From the NCBI RefSeq assembly GCF_003364115.1, contig NZ_NXLL01000017.1, positions 1 to 47,528 on the forward strand: a DNA stretch of 47,528 bases, read 5' to 3'. The stretch's first letter is position 1. Every line of letters begins with the position of its first letter. Shown here one piece after another: positions 26,701 to 34,138 of this stretch. Both the position numbers and the translations under genes were made by a program. Origin of the DNA: Helicobacter sp. MIT 00-7814. Lineage in GTDB: Bacteria; Campylobacterota; Campylobacteria; Campylobacterales; Helicobacteraceae. Below the pieces are notes generated by a model. That model did not search any database and was not told the DNA's origin. It was given only the letters and a program-made list of their open reading frames with translations.

Positions 26701-28353
26701 CCGGGCGAAGGCGGGCAACTTCCGGGCTTTAAAGTGTATCCATGGATCGCACGCGCGCGCCACAGCACGCCCGGCGTCACGCTCATCTCCCCTCCTCCGC
26801 ACCACGACATCTACTCTATCGAGGATCTCGCGCAACTCATCTATGATCTCAAAAACGCCAACACAAGCGCGCAAATCTCTGTCAAGCTTGTGGCAGAATC
26901 TGGCATTGGCACCGTGGCGGCGGGCGTGGCAAAGGCTGGGGCGAACATTATCCTAGTCTCTGGCTATGATGGTGGCACGGGTGCGAGCCCGCGCACAAGT
27001 ATCGCAAATGCCGGGATCCCTTGGGAGCTAGGACTTGCAGAGACACACCAAACGCTTATCTTAAATGGTTTGCGCGATAGGGTGAGAATCGAAACTGATG
27101 GCAAGCTTCTAAGCGGGCGCGATTTGGCAGTGGCGGCATTGCTTGGCGCGGAGGAGTTTGGCTTTGCCACCGCGCCTCTTATGGTGGTGGGCTGCACGAT
27201 GATGCGCGTGTGCCATCTCAACACCTGCCCTTTTGGTATCGCCACGCAGGACAAAGAGTTGCGCGATAGGTTTAAAGGTAAGCCTGAACATGTGATGAAT
27301 TTTATGCGCTTCATCGCGCAGGAATTGCGCGAATATATGGCAAAGCTTGGCTTTAGAAGTGTCGATGAGATGGTGGGGCGCGTGGATAAACTTCGCCAAA
27401 AACCACTCACCGGCAAAGCTAGCAATATCAACTTGGATCGCATGATACAAGATCTAAGCACTTACAACAAAAGCGCGGTGCATTTCAAGGGCTTCAAAGA
27501 TAATAAGCTAGAAAAAACGCTAGATTCTCGCGTGCTACTTCCGCTATGCACGCGCGCGCTAAGTCAAGGCAAAAAAATCAAGCTCGCCCTAGAAGTCAGC
27601 AACCTAAGCCGTACCTTTGCCACCACACTTTCAAGTGAAATCACCAAAACCTACGGCGCAAAGGGCTTAGAAGAAGACAGCATACAAATCACTGCCATTG
27701 GCAATGCGGGCAACAGCTTTGGCGCGTTTTTAAATCACGGAATCCGCCTAGAAATCATCGGCGATGCAAACGACTATTTAGGCAAGGGACTAAGTGGCGG
27801 GAAAATCATCGCCAAAAGCGCGCCGGAATCCACCTTTAGCGCGGAAGAAAATATCATCGTGGGGAATGCCTGCCTCTATGGCGCGAGTGCAGGCGAAGTG
27901 TATCTTGATGGAATCGCGGGGGAACGCTTCTGTGTGCGAAATTCTGGTGTAAGTGCCGTCGTGCTAGGCATGGGCGTGCATGGGTGTGAGTATATGACCG
28001 GCGGGCGCGTGCTCGTGCTTGGCGATGTGGGCGAAAACTTCGCAGCGGGCATGAGCGGGGGCTACGCATACATTCTCGGACAGCACAATATCCCGCGTAT
28101 CAACACCGAGCTAGTGGATATCCGCGTGTTAAACAAAGATGATGAAAAAGAGGTGCGTGCGTGGCTTGAAACGCATATCGCCTACACGCAGTCAAAAAAG
28201 GCGCGCGAGGTGCTAGAGCGCTTTAACAAAAACGACTTTTTTAAGGTAATGCCACGCGATTATGAGCGCGCGCTTAAAGCACTAGAATCTTGTAAAAATG
28301 AATCCGACCCAGAACTTGCGGCATTTGAGGTGATAACAAAGGGGAGTAAGTAG
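23782..28353 (+). CDS. gltB: Glutamate synthase (NADPH) large subunit
   Basis: This 1523-residue amidotransferase hydrolyses glutamine, channels ammonia, and forms glutamate from 2-oxoglutarate on FMN. The catalytic Cys appears as HDSCGIGA at residue 49, so about 48 residues form an unusually long propeptide. Class II glutaminase (49 to ~440), central domain, FMN/TIM-barrel domain (SGEGGENPERY, AQGAKPGEGGQLPG, GGTGASPRTS), 3Fe-4S cysteines in CTMMRVCHLNTCPFG (~1138-1149) and a C-terminal beta-helix domain follow. AAGGAGAG precedes the ATG. The propeptide contains three TAGAATCTA-type repeats giving LESS/LESK motifs. Its partner gltD lies 2.7 kb downstream, separated by three restriction-modification genes. 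Confidence 0.96.
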   Translation: MSQHNFDKNTEQSTSANPLESSPLESKNINSLESKHIGLYEPRFEHDSCGIGAVVNIKGIKSYKVIDDALKILMQLEHRGGAGAEENSGDGAGILIQIPHEFFATQELGFTLPKEGDYAVAQIFLSSNYEAKEEGKRIFLEVLQEQNLQFLGFRAVPYNPSDIGQSARNAMPYFLQAFVARPKDSARGLEFERKLYLARRTIEKRALNVPKFYICSFSSRTIVYKGMLLSTQLSDFYLDFKDVNLKSAIALVHSRFSTNTFPSWERAHPNRYMAHNGEINTIKGNVDGITARQGLCKSEYFDDLSAVFPIIAKPSSDSAMFDNTLEFLSLNGRSLEEAFMMMIPEPWSKNENIDPKKRAFYEYHSTLMEPWDGPAAIIFTDGVMMGASLDRNGFRPSRYYITKDNFLILASETGALKLDESNILAKKRLEPGKILLVDTARGRLVSDEELKSQYANAKPYSKWLENLIKLEKLESKGFKEEFLDSESLLRLQKAFGWSYDEVSQSVLPMAQNGKESLAAMGIDTPLAILDPKPQNLFNYFKQLFAQVTNPPLDAIREEIVTSQRIYLGREGNLLQPNESNCKRVKLAQPIISNEELYKIENLKGFKVARLNLTFSHKKQSLESALEALFEKALKEIEKGVSILILSDRGVNEEQSAIPSLLAVSGLHNYLVRCNRRTHASLVIESAEPREIHHLACLLGYGATAVCPYLVYESINALITRNDLGISYKQAVENYIHASMGGIVKIASKMGISTMQSYNGAQIFECVGIKSSVIEKYFTSTPSKIEGIGLEEIASDYARVHKSAFESTTRALDSKGLHNWRAGKEEHLLDPLVIFKLQESCRRGDYALFKEYTNLVDSKLVSLRDCLEFDTTQAIGIEEVESVDSIVKRFKTGAMSYGSISKEAHECLAIAMNRLGGKSNSGEGGENPERYAPLANGDSKSSAIKQVASGRFGVDIEYLVNAKELQIKVAQGAKPGEGGQLPGFKVYPWIARARHSTPGVTLISPPPHHDIYSIEDLAQLIYDLKNANTSAQISVKLVAESGIGTVAAGVAKAGANIILVSGYDGGTGASPRTSIANAGIPWELGLAETHQTLILNGLRDRVRIETDGKLLSGRDLAVAALLGAEEFGFATAPLMVVGCTMMRVCHLNTCPFGIATQDKELRDRFKGKPEHVMNFMRFIAQELREYMAKLGFRSVDEMVGRVDKLRQKPLTGKASNINLDRMIQDLSTYNKSAVHFKGFKDNKLEKTLDSRVLLPLCTRALSQGKKIKLALEVSNLSRTFATTLSSEITKTYGAKGLEEDSIQITAIGNAGNSFGAFLNHGIRLEIIGDANDYLGKGLSGGKIIAKSAPESTFSAEENIIVGNACLYGASAGEVYLDGIAGERFCVRNSGVSAVVLGMGVHGCEYMTGGRVLVLGDVGENFAAGMSGGYAYILGQHNIPRINTELVDIRVLNKDDEKEVRAWLETHIAYTQSKKAREVLERFNKNDFFKVMPRDYERALKALESCKNESDPELAAFEVITKGSK

Positions 28354-28366
28354 AATCTAGATTCTA
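28351..28366. repeat. 16-bp perfect palindrome at the gltB / restriction cassette junction
   Basis: TAGAATCTAGATTCTA is self-complementary and begins with the gltB stop codon. It marks the left edge of the inserted restriction-modification genes and is built from the AGATTC/GAATCT motif that recurs through the window. Confidence 0.7.
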
Positions 28367-28395
28367 AAAAAGAGGCAAAAAATAAGGAATAAAAA

Positions 28396-29358
28396 ATGGC
28401 AGAAAAATTAACTTATTTGCAGGCAGCACAAGAAGTAATGACAAAAGCGGAAAAACCGCTTACCTTTACGCAAATTTGGAATGAAATCACAAGGCAAAGT
28501 ATAGACAAAAAGCTTCAAAACCTTGGAAAAACACCTAGCCAAACTCTTGCCGCAATACTTTATGGCAACATAAAAAAAGGCGAGAAATCAATTTTTGTTA
28601 TCGTATCAAAGCAACCAAATACCTTTTGGTTAAAAAGTAGAATTGCTGAACTAGACAACAAAAAACCCGAGCAACTTATACAAGAATCATCAACACAAAA
28701 GCCAACAAAAGAAAAATTTACCGAGCGCGATTTGCACCCTCTGCTTGTGAAATTTTTATATGAGAGCGAATTTAATGCTTATGCAAAAACGATTTACCAT
28801 GAAAAAAGCACCAAAAGCGTCAGCGGTAAGAACAAGTGGGATCATCCTGATATTGTCGCTGTTTCCTTTCCTTTTGGAAGTTATAAAAATGAGACTTTGG
28901 AATTACTTCAAAATATTGATAGGCCAGATTATAGACTTTACTCTTTTGAGCTAAAAATTGCGCTAAATTTTAGTAATCTCAAAGAATGTTATTTTCAAGC
29001 GGTATCAAACTCTAGCTGGGCGAATGAGGGCTATCTAGTCGTGTATGAGGAAGTCGATAGCGAAGTGTTATCGGTGCTTAGGCGGCTTAATGCTAGCTTT
29101 GGTATAGGGCTTATAAAGCTTGAAAGTGACATAGCAAGCTCACAGATTCTAATACAAGCGCGAGAACCTGAAGCTTTAGATGTCGAAACTATCGATGTTT
29201 TGGTGCGAAATAATAGCGATTTCAAAGACTTTATTAACGATATAAATCGCAAAATAAAAGCACACTATAAAAATATAGGCGAGATAAATTTAAGCTTTGA
29301 CAAAGTCTTAGATGATGACGAACTTGAAAAATATCTCAAAGAGAAACACATAAAATAA
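28396..29358 (+). CDS. hrgA: HrgA-like restriction-associated protein (HARE-HTH, COG2958)
   Basis: This 320-residue protein begins with a HARE-HTH winged-helix domain (about 1-80, LTYLQAAQEVMTKAEKPLTFTQIW). A C-terminal domain (about 110-320) has KWDHPDIV, YSFELKIALNFSNLKECYFQAVSNSSWANEGY (motif spread over residues ~190-220) and looks like a nuclease-fold or DNA-binding effector module. This arrangement is that of HrgA, which in some H. pylori strains replaces the restriction enzyme next to the HpyIII methyltransferase. Here both HrgA and the restriction enzyme are present. AAGGA precedes the ATG. Base composition is lower in G+C than gltB. Biochemical role is not established. Confidence 0.75.
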   Translation: MAEKLTYLQAAQEVMTKAEKPLTFTQIWNEITRQSIDKKLQNLGKTPSQTLAAILYGNIKKGEKSIFVIVSKQPNTFWLKSRIAELDNKKPEQLIQESSTQKPTKEKFTERDLHPLLVKFLYESEFNAYAKTIYHEKSTKSVSGKNKWDHPDIVAVSFPFGSYKNETLELLQNIDRPDYRLYSFELKIALNFSNLKECYFQAVSNSSWANEGYLVVYEEVDSEVLSVLRRLNASFGIGLIKLESDIASSQILIQAREPEALDVETIDVLVRNNSDFKDFINDINRKIKAHYKNIGEINLSFDKVLDDDELEKYLKEKHIK

Positions 29359-29368
29359 AGCGAAAAAA

Positions 29369-30205
29369 ATGAAAAATACCCTTGAATTTAGCCATTTTTT
29401 AAACACACTCAAAGCCAGCAATCGTGGGCTTGGTTTTTTTGTGGATTGGGAAAAGTGCCTAGAGAATGTCAATAAAATCCGTATTTGCCTAAATCATCTT
29501 AATTTTCTTTTAGGTAAAGACAAGGATTCTATAAAAGCACATATTGCCTTACTTTTTGATGAATATCCAAAGGCATTTGGCGTGTTGTATTTGCTGCTTG
29601 CTGTGCGAGATGGTAGCAGTATGGTTTTAGATTCTAGTGGTGCGCAGTGTCGCTTGGATAGCTATTTGAAAAATGCAGATAGTGTTTTTGATTTTTTATG
29701 CAAAAGTGGGCTTGTTGATATTTTTACTCGTGGGGATATTAAAGATTTAAATGACTTTGTCTTTGGGATAGAAGTGGGGCTTGATAGCAATGCACGAAAA
29801 AATCGTAGTGGCAGCACTATGGAAGCATATTTATCACAAATTTTTAGAGACAATCAACTTAACCTCAAAGAGCAAGTAAATATCAAAGATTTTCCGCGTT
29901 TGCACGAGGCTTTTGGTGATGATATTAAAAAATTTGACTTTGTAATTTTTGGTGCAAAAAAGATTTATTTTTTGGAATGCAATTTTTACACAAGCGGTGG
30001 CAGCAAGCTAAATGAAACAGCAAGGGCATATCAAGAGCTTGGGACAAAGTTTGAGCGATTTGCTGATTATGAATTTATTTGGATAACTGATGGACAAGGC
30101 TGGCTAGAATCTAAAAATAAATTAGCAGAAGCTTACAAAAGCGTTGAAATTTACAATCTAGGCAATCTTAATGATTTTGTCGCAAAGGTAAAAAATGAAC
30201 GCTAG
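29369..30205 (+). CDS. Type II restriction endonuclease, DpnII/MboI family (predicted GATC)
   Basis: This 278-residue enzyme shows the DpnII-family core KKFDFVIFGAKKIYFLECNFY followed by TSGGSKLNETARAY (about residues 187-220), with the metal-binding Asp and Glu in the PD-(D/E)xK-like arrangement and the Asn of ExN. Family members cut GATC, so this specificity is predicted, not shown. The gene starts 10 bp after hrgA with a weak A-rich ribosome site, and its stop overlaps the methyltransferase start by 11 bp. It corresponds to the hpyIIIR position in H. pylori. Confidence 0.85.
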   Translation: MKNTLEFSHFLNTLKASNRGLGFFVDWEKCLENVNKIRICLNHLNFLLGKDKDSIKAHIALLFDEYPKAFGVLYLLLAVRDGSSMVLDSSGAQCRLDSYLKNADSVFDFLCKSGLVDIFTRGDIKDLNDFVFGIEVGLDSNARKNRSGSTMEAYLSQIFRDNQLNLKEQVNIKDFPRLHEAFGDDIKKFDFVIFGAKKIYFLECNFYTSGGSKLNETARAYQELGTKFERFADYEFIWITDGQGWLESKNKLAEAYKSVEIYNLGNLNDFVAKVKNER

Positions 30206-31037
30206 AATCCCAATAGAAACTTTCATCAGCAAAGATTCCTTGTTTAGTCTTTATCAAGGTGATTGTAATGAGATTCTGCCTTTATTAAAAAATAAAGTGG
30301 ATCTTATTTTTGCAGATCCACCTTATTTCCTTTCAAATGATGGCTTGACTATACAAAGCGGCAAGGTAGTTAGCGTAAATAAGGGCGAATGGGACAAGGG
30401 CGAAAATATAGATGATATCGATGCATTTAATGAGTGCTGGATAAGTAACGCAAAAATCGCGCTCAAAGACACAGGAAGTATTTTGATTAGCGGCACATAT
30501 CATAATATTTTTTCTCTCGGACGCACTTTGCAAAAGCTCAATTTTAAAATATTAAATATCATTACATGGCAAAAAACCAACCCTCCGCCAAATTTTAGTT
30601 GTAGATATCTCACGCATTCTACCGAGCAGATTATTTGGGCGCGCAAAAGTCCAAAACACAAGCATATATTTAATTATGAATTATTGAAAAAAATTAATGA
30701 CGACAAGCAAATGCGCGATGTATGGAGTTTCCCAGCGATAGCACCATGGGAAAAGACTTGTGGCAAGCACCCTACACAAAAACCCCTAAATCTGCTCGTG
30801 CGACTGCTTCTTATGGCGAGTGATGAAAATAGCATAATCTGCGATCCATTTAGCGGCAGCTCCACTACAGGAATAGCGGCAAATATTTTGGGCAGGAAAT
30901 TTATTGGCATAGAAAAAGAAAAAGATTTTATAAATATATCCATAAATAGGCTAAAAGAACTAGAATCTAATAGGAAAACTATAGAATCTAAAATTAGCGA
31001 TTTGAAATTTTATACTAAAGGAGGCAAGAATGGGTAA
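30195..31037 (+). CDS. Beta-class DNA adenine methyltransferase (partner of the GATC-type enzyme)
   Basis: This 280-residue N6-adenine methyltransferase has the catalytic DPPY (about residues 42-45) before a target-recognition region, then HPTQKP and the AdoMet motif DPFSGSSTTG (about 217-226), the beta-class order. It would protect DNA against the overlapping restriction gene. Predicted target GATC, inferred from its partner; a GANTC-type target cannot be excluded from sequence. AAAGG precedes the ATG. Its last codons (KGGKNG) overlap the gltD start by eight bases and supply gltD's ribosome site (AAAGGAGG), so the cassette is fused seamlessly into the glt operon. Confidence 0.88.
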   Translation: MNARIPIETFISKDSLFSLYQGDCNEILPLLKNKVDLIFADPPYFLSNDGLTIQSGKVVSVNKGEWDKGENIDDIDAFNECWISNAKIALKDTGSILISGTYHNIFSLGRTLQKLNFKILNIITWQKTNPPPNFSCRYLTHSTEQIIWARKSPKHKHIFNYELLKKINDDKQMRDVWSFPAIAPWEKTCGKHPTQKPLNLLVRLLLMASDENSIICDPFSGSSTTGIAANILGRKFIGIEKEKDFINISINRLKELESNRKTIESKISDLKFYTKGGKNG

Positions 31038-32613
31038 TCCACGCGGATTTTTAGACTATAAAAGAGAGGATTTGGAGACGATCGCGCCACAAAAGCGCAT
31101 CGAAAACTATAAAGAGTTTTACAAACCGCTAGCAAAAAGCGTGCAAGAGCTTCAGGGCGGGCGCTGTATGAATTGTGGAGTGGCGTTTTGTCAAACGGGC
31201 ATTATCGCGCAAGGGCAAAAAATCGAGCAAAATCCCATGCAAACAGCGTTTCAAACCGCGCACGATGCACGATACGCGCAAGAATCACACTCTGCAAATC
31301 ATGGCGCGATTGGTTGCGTGGAGGAAAAAGCCGAGCGCATCAGCGGTGGTGAGGTGGGCTGTCCGCTACAAAATCTTATCCCTGAGTGGAATGATCTCAT
31401 CTATCGCGGGCTGTGGGGCGAGGCGTATGATAGGCTAAGTCTTACTAATCCATTCCCCGATTTTACGGGCAAAATCTGCCCCGCACCCTGCGAGGATTCT
31501 TGCGTGTGCGCGATAAATACCGATAGCGTGACGATAAAAAACAACGAGCTTGCAATCATCGAAAATGCCTTCTCTGCCGGGCTTGTGAAGCCATATATCC
31601 CCAAAAAACGCAGTGGTAAAAAGATAGCGATCATCGGTAGCGGACCTGCGGGACTGGCGTGCGCGTGGGAGCTTAACGCGCAGGGACATAGCGTGGTGGT
31701 GTATGAGCGCAGTGATCGCGCGGGCGGGCTTTTGATGTATGGGATCCCGGATATGAAGCTTGAAAAAAGCTTTGTGGAGCGCAGGATTGAGATTTTGCGT
31801 CAAAGCGAGATAGAGTTTAAACTTAGCCAAAACATCGACACGCCCAAAAAAGCCCAAGAGCTGGAACAAAAATATGACGCGGTGGTGCTAGCCACAGGTG
31901 CGAGCAAGCCTATCGACCTGCAGATTGAGGGCAGGGAGCTAGAAGGCGTAATGTTTGCACTTGATTTTCTCACCCTTAGCACCAAAAGCTTGCTAGATTC
32001 TCACAAAGGCGCGGAATTAGCAAAGGGCAAAAATGTGCTCATCATCGGAAGTGGCGATACGAGCGTGGATTGCGTGGCGGTAGCGCTTAGACAAGGGGCA
32101 AAATCCATCACGCGCTTTGAGCGAAGCCCCAAACGCCCGGATTCTCGCCCAAGCTCAAACCCATGGCCTTTGAAAAAGCAGACATTTAGCACGGATTATG
32201 GGCTTAAAGAAGCCATCGCGCACTTTGGCAACGATCCGCGTCAATACCAAAAACTCACCAAAAAATTTGTCGGTAAAAATGGTAAAGTAAGTGGCGTGGT
32301 GGCGTGCGATTTGCGCTGGAGCATAGAATCTGGCAAGCGCGTAAGTAGCGAGGTAAAGGGAAGTGAGAAAGAATACAAAGCAGATTTGGTGCTTTTGGCG
32401 ATGGGCTTTAGCGGCGCGGAAGATAATTTGAGCAAAAACTTTGGCATAGCGCTTGATAAACGCACCAATATACAAACGCATGCCTACGCCACGAGTAATC
32501 CCAAAATCTATGCGTGCGGAGATGCGCGCAGTGGGCAAAGTCTAGTCGTATGGGCGATAAAAGATGGAATCCTCTGCGCCCACGCGTTGCATGAGAAATT
32601 AATAAAAGCTTAA
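31030..32613 (+). CDS. gltD: Glutamate synthase small subunit
   Basis: This 527-residue subunit passes NADPH electrons through FAD and two 4Fe-4S clusters to GltB. The N-terminal cysteine motifs are RCMNCGVAFCQTG and CPAPCEDSCVCAI; the FAD site is AIIGSGPAGLACAWEL and the NADPH site LIIGSGDTSVDCVAVA, with a C-terminal YACGDARSGQSLVVWAI. AAAGGAGG, inside the end of the methyltransferase, precedes the ATG. A segment of about 45 residues between the first two cluster regions (QKIEQNPMQTAFQTAHDARYAQ and on) is longer than in typical GltD. Separation from gltB by three genes is unusual. Confidence 0.95.
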   Translation: MGNPRGFLDYKREDLETIAPQKRIENYKEFYKPLAKSVQELQGGRCMNCGVAFCQTGIIAQGQKIEQNPMQTAFQTAHDARYAQESHSANHGAIGCVEEKAERISGGEVGCPLQNLIPEWNDLIYRGLWGEAYDRLSLTNPFPDFTGKICPAPCEDSCVCAINTDSVTIKNNELAIIENAFSAGLVKPYIPKKRSGKKIAIIGSGPAGLACAWELNAQGHSVVVYERSDRAGGLLMYGIPDMKLEKSFVERRIEILRQSEIEFKLSQNIDTPKKAQELEQKYDAVVLATGASKPIDLQIEGRELEGVMFALDFLTLSTKSLLDSHKGAELAKGKNVLIIGSGDTSVDCVAVALRQGAKSITRFERSPKRPDSRPSSNPWPLKKQTFSTDYGLKEAIAHFGNDPRQYQKLTKKFVGKNGKVSGVVACDLRWSIESGKRVSSEVKGSEKEYKADLVLLAMGFSGAEDNLSKNFGIALDKRTNIQTHAYATSNPKIYACGDARSGQSLVVWAIKDGILCAHALHEKLIKA

Positions 32614-32752
32614 AAACCCAACAATATGAGCTTTAAAAGCATTATCGTGGGTTTGAGAGATTGCGAAGGGAAGTGAAAAGCGCGACTTTTAAGTGAGAGA
32701 CACATAAAAACATTTTGCTTTATATCGAATAAGGCATGCAAAAGCGCGCAAT
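32614..32752. other. Gap between convergent gltD and pyrB
   Basis: No gene. AAACCCA and TGGGTTT (near 32615 and 32649) could pair around an A+T-rich centre and might end transcription from either side, but there is no clear T-run. Confidence is low. Confidence 0.3.
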
Positions 32753-33751
32753 CTAGCGAATCAAAAAATCAAGCACCGCCATGCGCACACACACGCCATT
32801 TGTCACCTGCTCTAGCACCTTGGAACGCGGATCTTTGAGGACTTCATCATCGATATCGATATTCCTATGCACAGGTCCGGGGTGCAGGACTATACATTTA
32901 TTATCACCTAAAATCTCCTTGCTCACGCAAAATTTATGCGCATAATCTTTCAAAGAACCATAAATCACTTGATTATGGCGCTCAGTTTGCGTGCGCAAGC
33001 TCATTATCACATCAACTTCCTTAGCAATCGCCTTCAAATCATCGCTCACGCGCAACGAAGTGCTAGGCAAAAAATGCGGAGGTGCCACCAAAATCACCTC
33101 CATGCCAAAGCGGCTCAAAAGCTCGATATTGCTATTTGCCACGCGAGAATTGATGATATCCCCGACAATGGCGATTTTTTTGCCCTTTAAAATTTCTAGG
33201 CAGTTGCTTATTCCACCTTTAAAATCCGCAGAATCTGCAGAATCCGCGCCTGCATTTTGGGAATGCAGATTCTTAGAATCAAAACAAAAATGCTCAATAA
33301 TCGTTAGCAAATCAAGCAGTGCCTGCGTCGGGTGAGAATGCGCGCCATCGCCACCATTGAGAATAGGACAATTCACCTTAGAGCTTAGATAATACCCTGC
33401 CCCAGCGTTTTTGTGACGGATAATAATCGCATTTGGATTCATCGCATTGAGGTTTGCAGCTGTGTCAGAAATCGTCTCGCCCTTAGCTGTCGAGCTACGC
33501 GAAACATCAAGGCGCAAAATCTCGCCCCCCAAATTTTTCACCGCCAGCTCAAAGCTACTTAGCGTGCGCGTGGAATTTTCAAAAAAAATCGTAATGACTT
33601 TTTTATTTTTCAGCGGAAAATGCGTGGGCGTTTGCGTTGGGATAAGCGATTTGTAATGCAGGGCTTTTTGAAAAATATCCAAAATCTCTTGCGTGCTAAA
33701 ATCACTCGTGCGAATAAGGTGGCGGGCTTTATTTGCTAGGGGTTTTGTCAT
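32753..33751 (-). CDS. pyrB: Aspartate carbamoyltransferase catalytic subunit
   Basis: This 332-residue enzyme condenses carbamoyl phosphate and aspartate in pyrimidine synthesis. Motifs: [13 protein letters not shown] (carbamoyl-phosphate site), [28 protein letters not shown] and [15 protein letters not shown]. The start at 33751 ([12 protein letters not shown]) follows AAGGA; the frame runs 12 codons further upstream. A non-family insert of about 25 residues ([11 protein letters not shown] region, bases ~33205-33290) after the HPTQALLD helix is made of GAATCT/GAATCC repeats. The gene is divergent from lysC across a repeat-rich gap. Confidence 0.95.
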   Translation of the reverse strand: MTKPLANKARHLIRTSDFSTQEILDIFQKALHYKSLIPTQTPTHFPLKNKKVITIFFENSTRTLSSFELAVKNLGGEILRLDVSRSSTAKGETISDTAANLNAMNPNAIIIRHKNAGAGYYLSSKVNCPILNGGDGAHSHPTQALLDLLTIIEHFCFDSKNLHSQNAGADSADSADFKGGISNCLEILKGKKIAIVGDIINSRVANSNIELLSRFGMEVILVAPPHFLPSTSLRVSDDLKAIAKEVDVIMSLRTQTERHNQVIYGSLKDYAHKFCVSKEILGDNKCIVLHPGPVHRNIDIDDEVLKDPRSKVLEQVTNGVCVRMAVLDFLIR

Positions 33752-33858
33752 TGAAAATCCTTGTGCGTGAAGTTTAGGGCATTGCAAATTCCAAAAAATC
33801 TAGGCAATTGTATAAAAATTTGCTTTTGGGAATCCTTAGTGCAATTCCTCAAAAATAG

Positions 33859-33932
33859 ATTGCTTCGCTACGCTCGCAATGACGGAGGGTTTTTTGTCAT
33901 TGCGAGGATTCTATAAAATCCGAAGCAATCCA
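33859..33932. repeat. Facing pair of GGATTGCTTCG repeat units
   Basis: The left unit is 33859-33883 and the inverted right unit 33896-33932. Inner ends CTCGCAATGAC (33873-33883) and GTCATTGCGAG (33896-33906) are perfectly complementary with a 12-nt spacer. The right unit's centre GGATT...AATCC differs from the GGATTC...GAATCC of other copies but still pairs. Confidence 0.8.
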
Positions 33933-33949
33933 CAAAGATCCCCAAACAG

Positions 33950-34066
33950 CCAAACGGCGTTACAGAATCCACGGAATCTAATCAACCAAAAAATGCCAAA
34001 TATGCGCGCGAAGCGGAGCGGAGCCCAAGTGCGATTTACTCGCACAAAGGCGATACAATTATTAAT
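33950..34066 (+). repeat. 115-bp interspersed repeat, copy B
   Basis: Intergenic copy. The conserved block ATGCGCGCGAAGCGGAGC is followed by a small GGAGC duplication and a hairpin GTGCGA-TTTAC-TCGCAC (34029-34045), then AGGCGATACAATT. The hairpin arms differ from copy C (GCGGGA/TCCCGC) by paired changes. A terminator-like hairpin directly follows. Confidence 0.85.
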
Positions 34067-34084
34067 GCTTTTTAAGCATTTTTT
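34064..34084 (+). terminator. Intrinsic-terminator-like hairpin before lysC
   Basis: AATGCTT-TTT-AAGCATT followed by TTTT lies 55 bp upstream of lysC and just after repeat copy B. It would end a transcript reading through the repeat, or attenuate lysC. Confidence 0.6.
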
Positions 34085-34138
34085 GTCTATTATTAGCGTT
34101 TTTGTTTTACCAAAACTGCAACCTAAGGAACACAATCT

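Larger units (their letters stand above)
33752..34138. other. Divergent pyrB-lysC gap filled with two repeat families
   Basis: This 387-bp region has no gene. It contains, left to right, pyrB's upstream region, a facing pair of GGATTGCTTCG units (33859-33932), copy B of the 115-bp repeat (33950-34066), an intrinsic-terminator-like hairpin (34064-34084) and the lysC ribosome site (TAAGGAA, ~34122). An 88-codon frame through it is made of repeat sequence and is not called. Confidence 0.7.

Noticed and set aside
26964-27461. Long minus-strand open frames opposite gltB
   Set aside because: They lie antisense to conserved FMN-domain coding sequence, have no ribosome site and no family pattern; they are by-products of gltB codon use.
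30195-31037. CcrM-like GANTC cell-cycle methyltransferase, given the many GAATC/GATTC sites
   Set aside because: The overlapping partner is a DpnII-type (GATC) nuclease, which makes GATC more likely; GANTC is kept only as an alternative pending methylome data.
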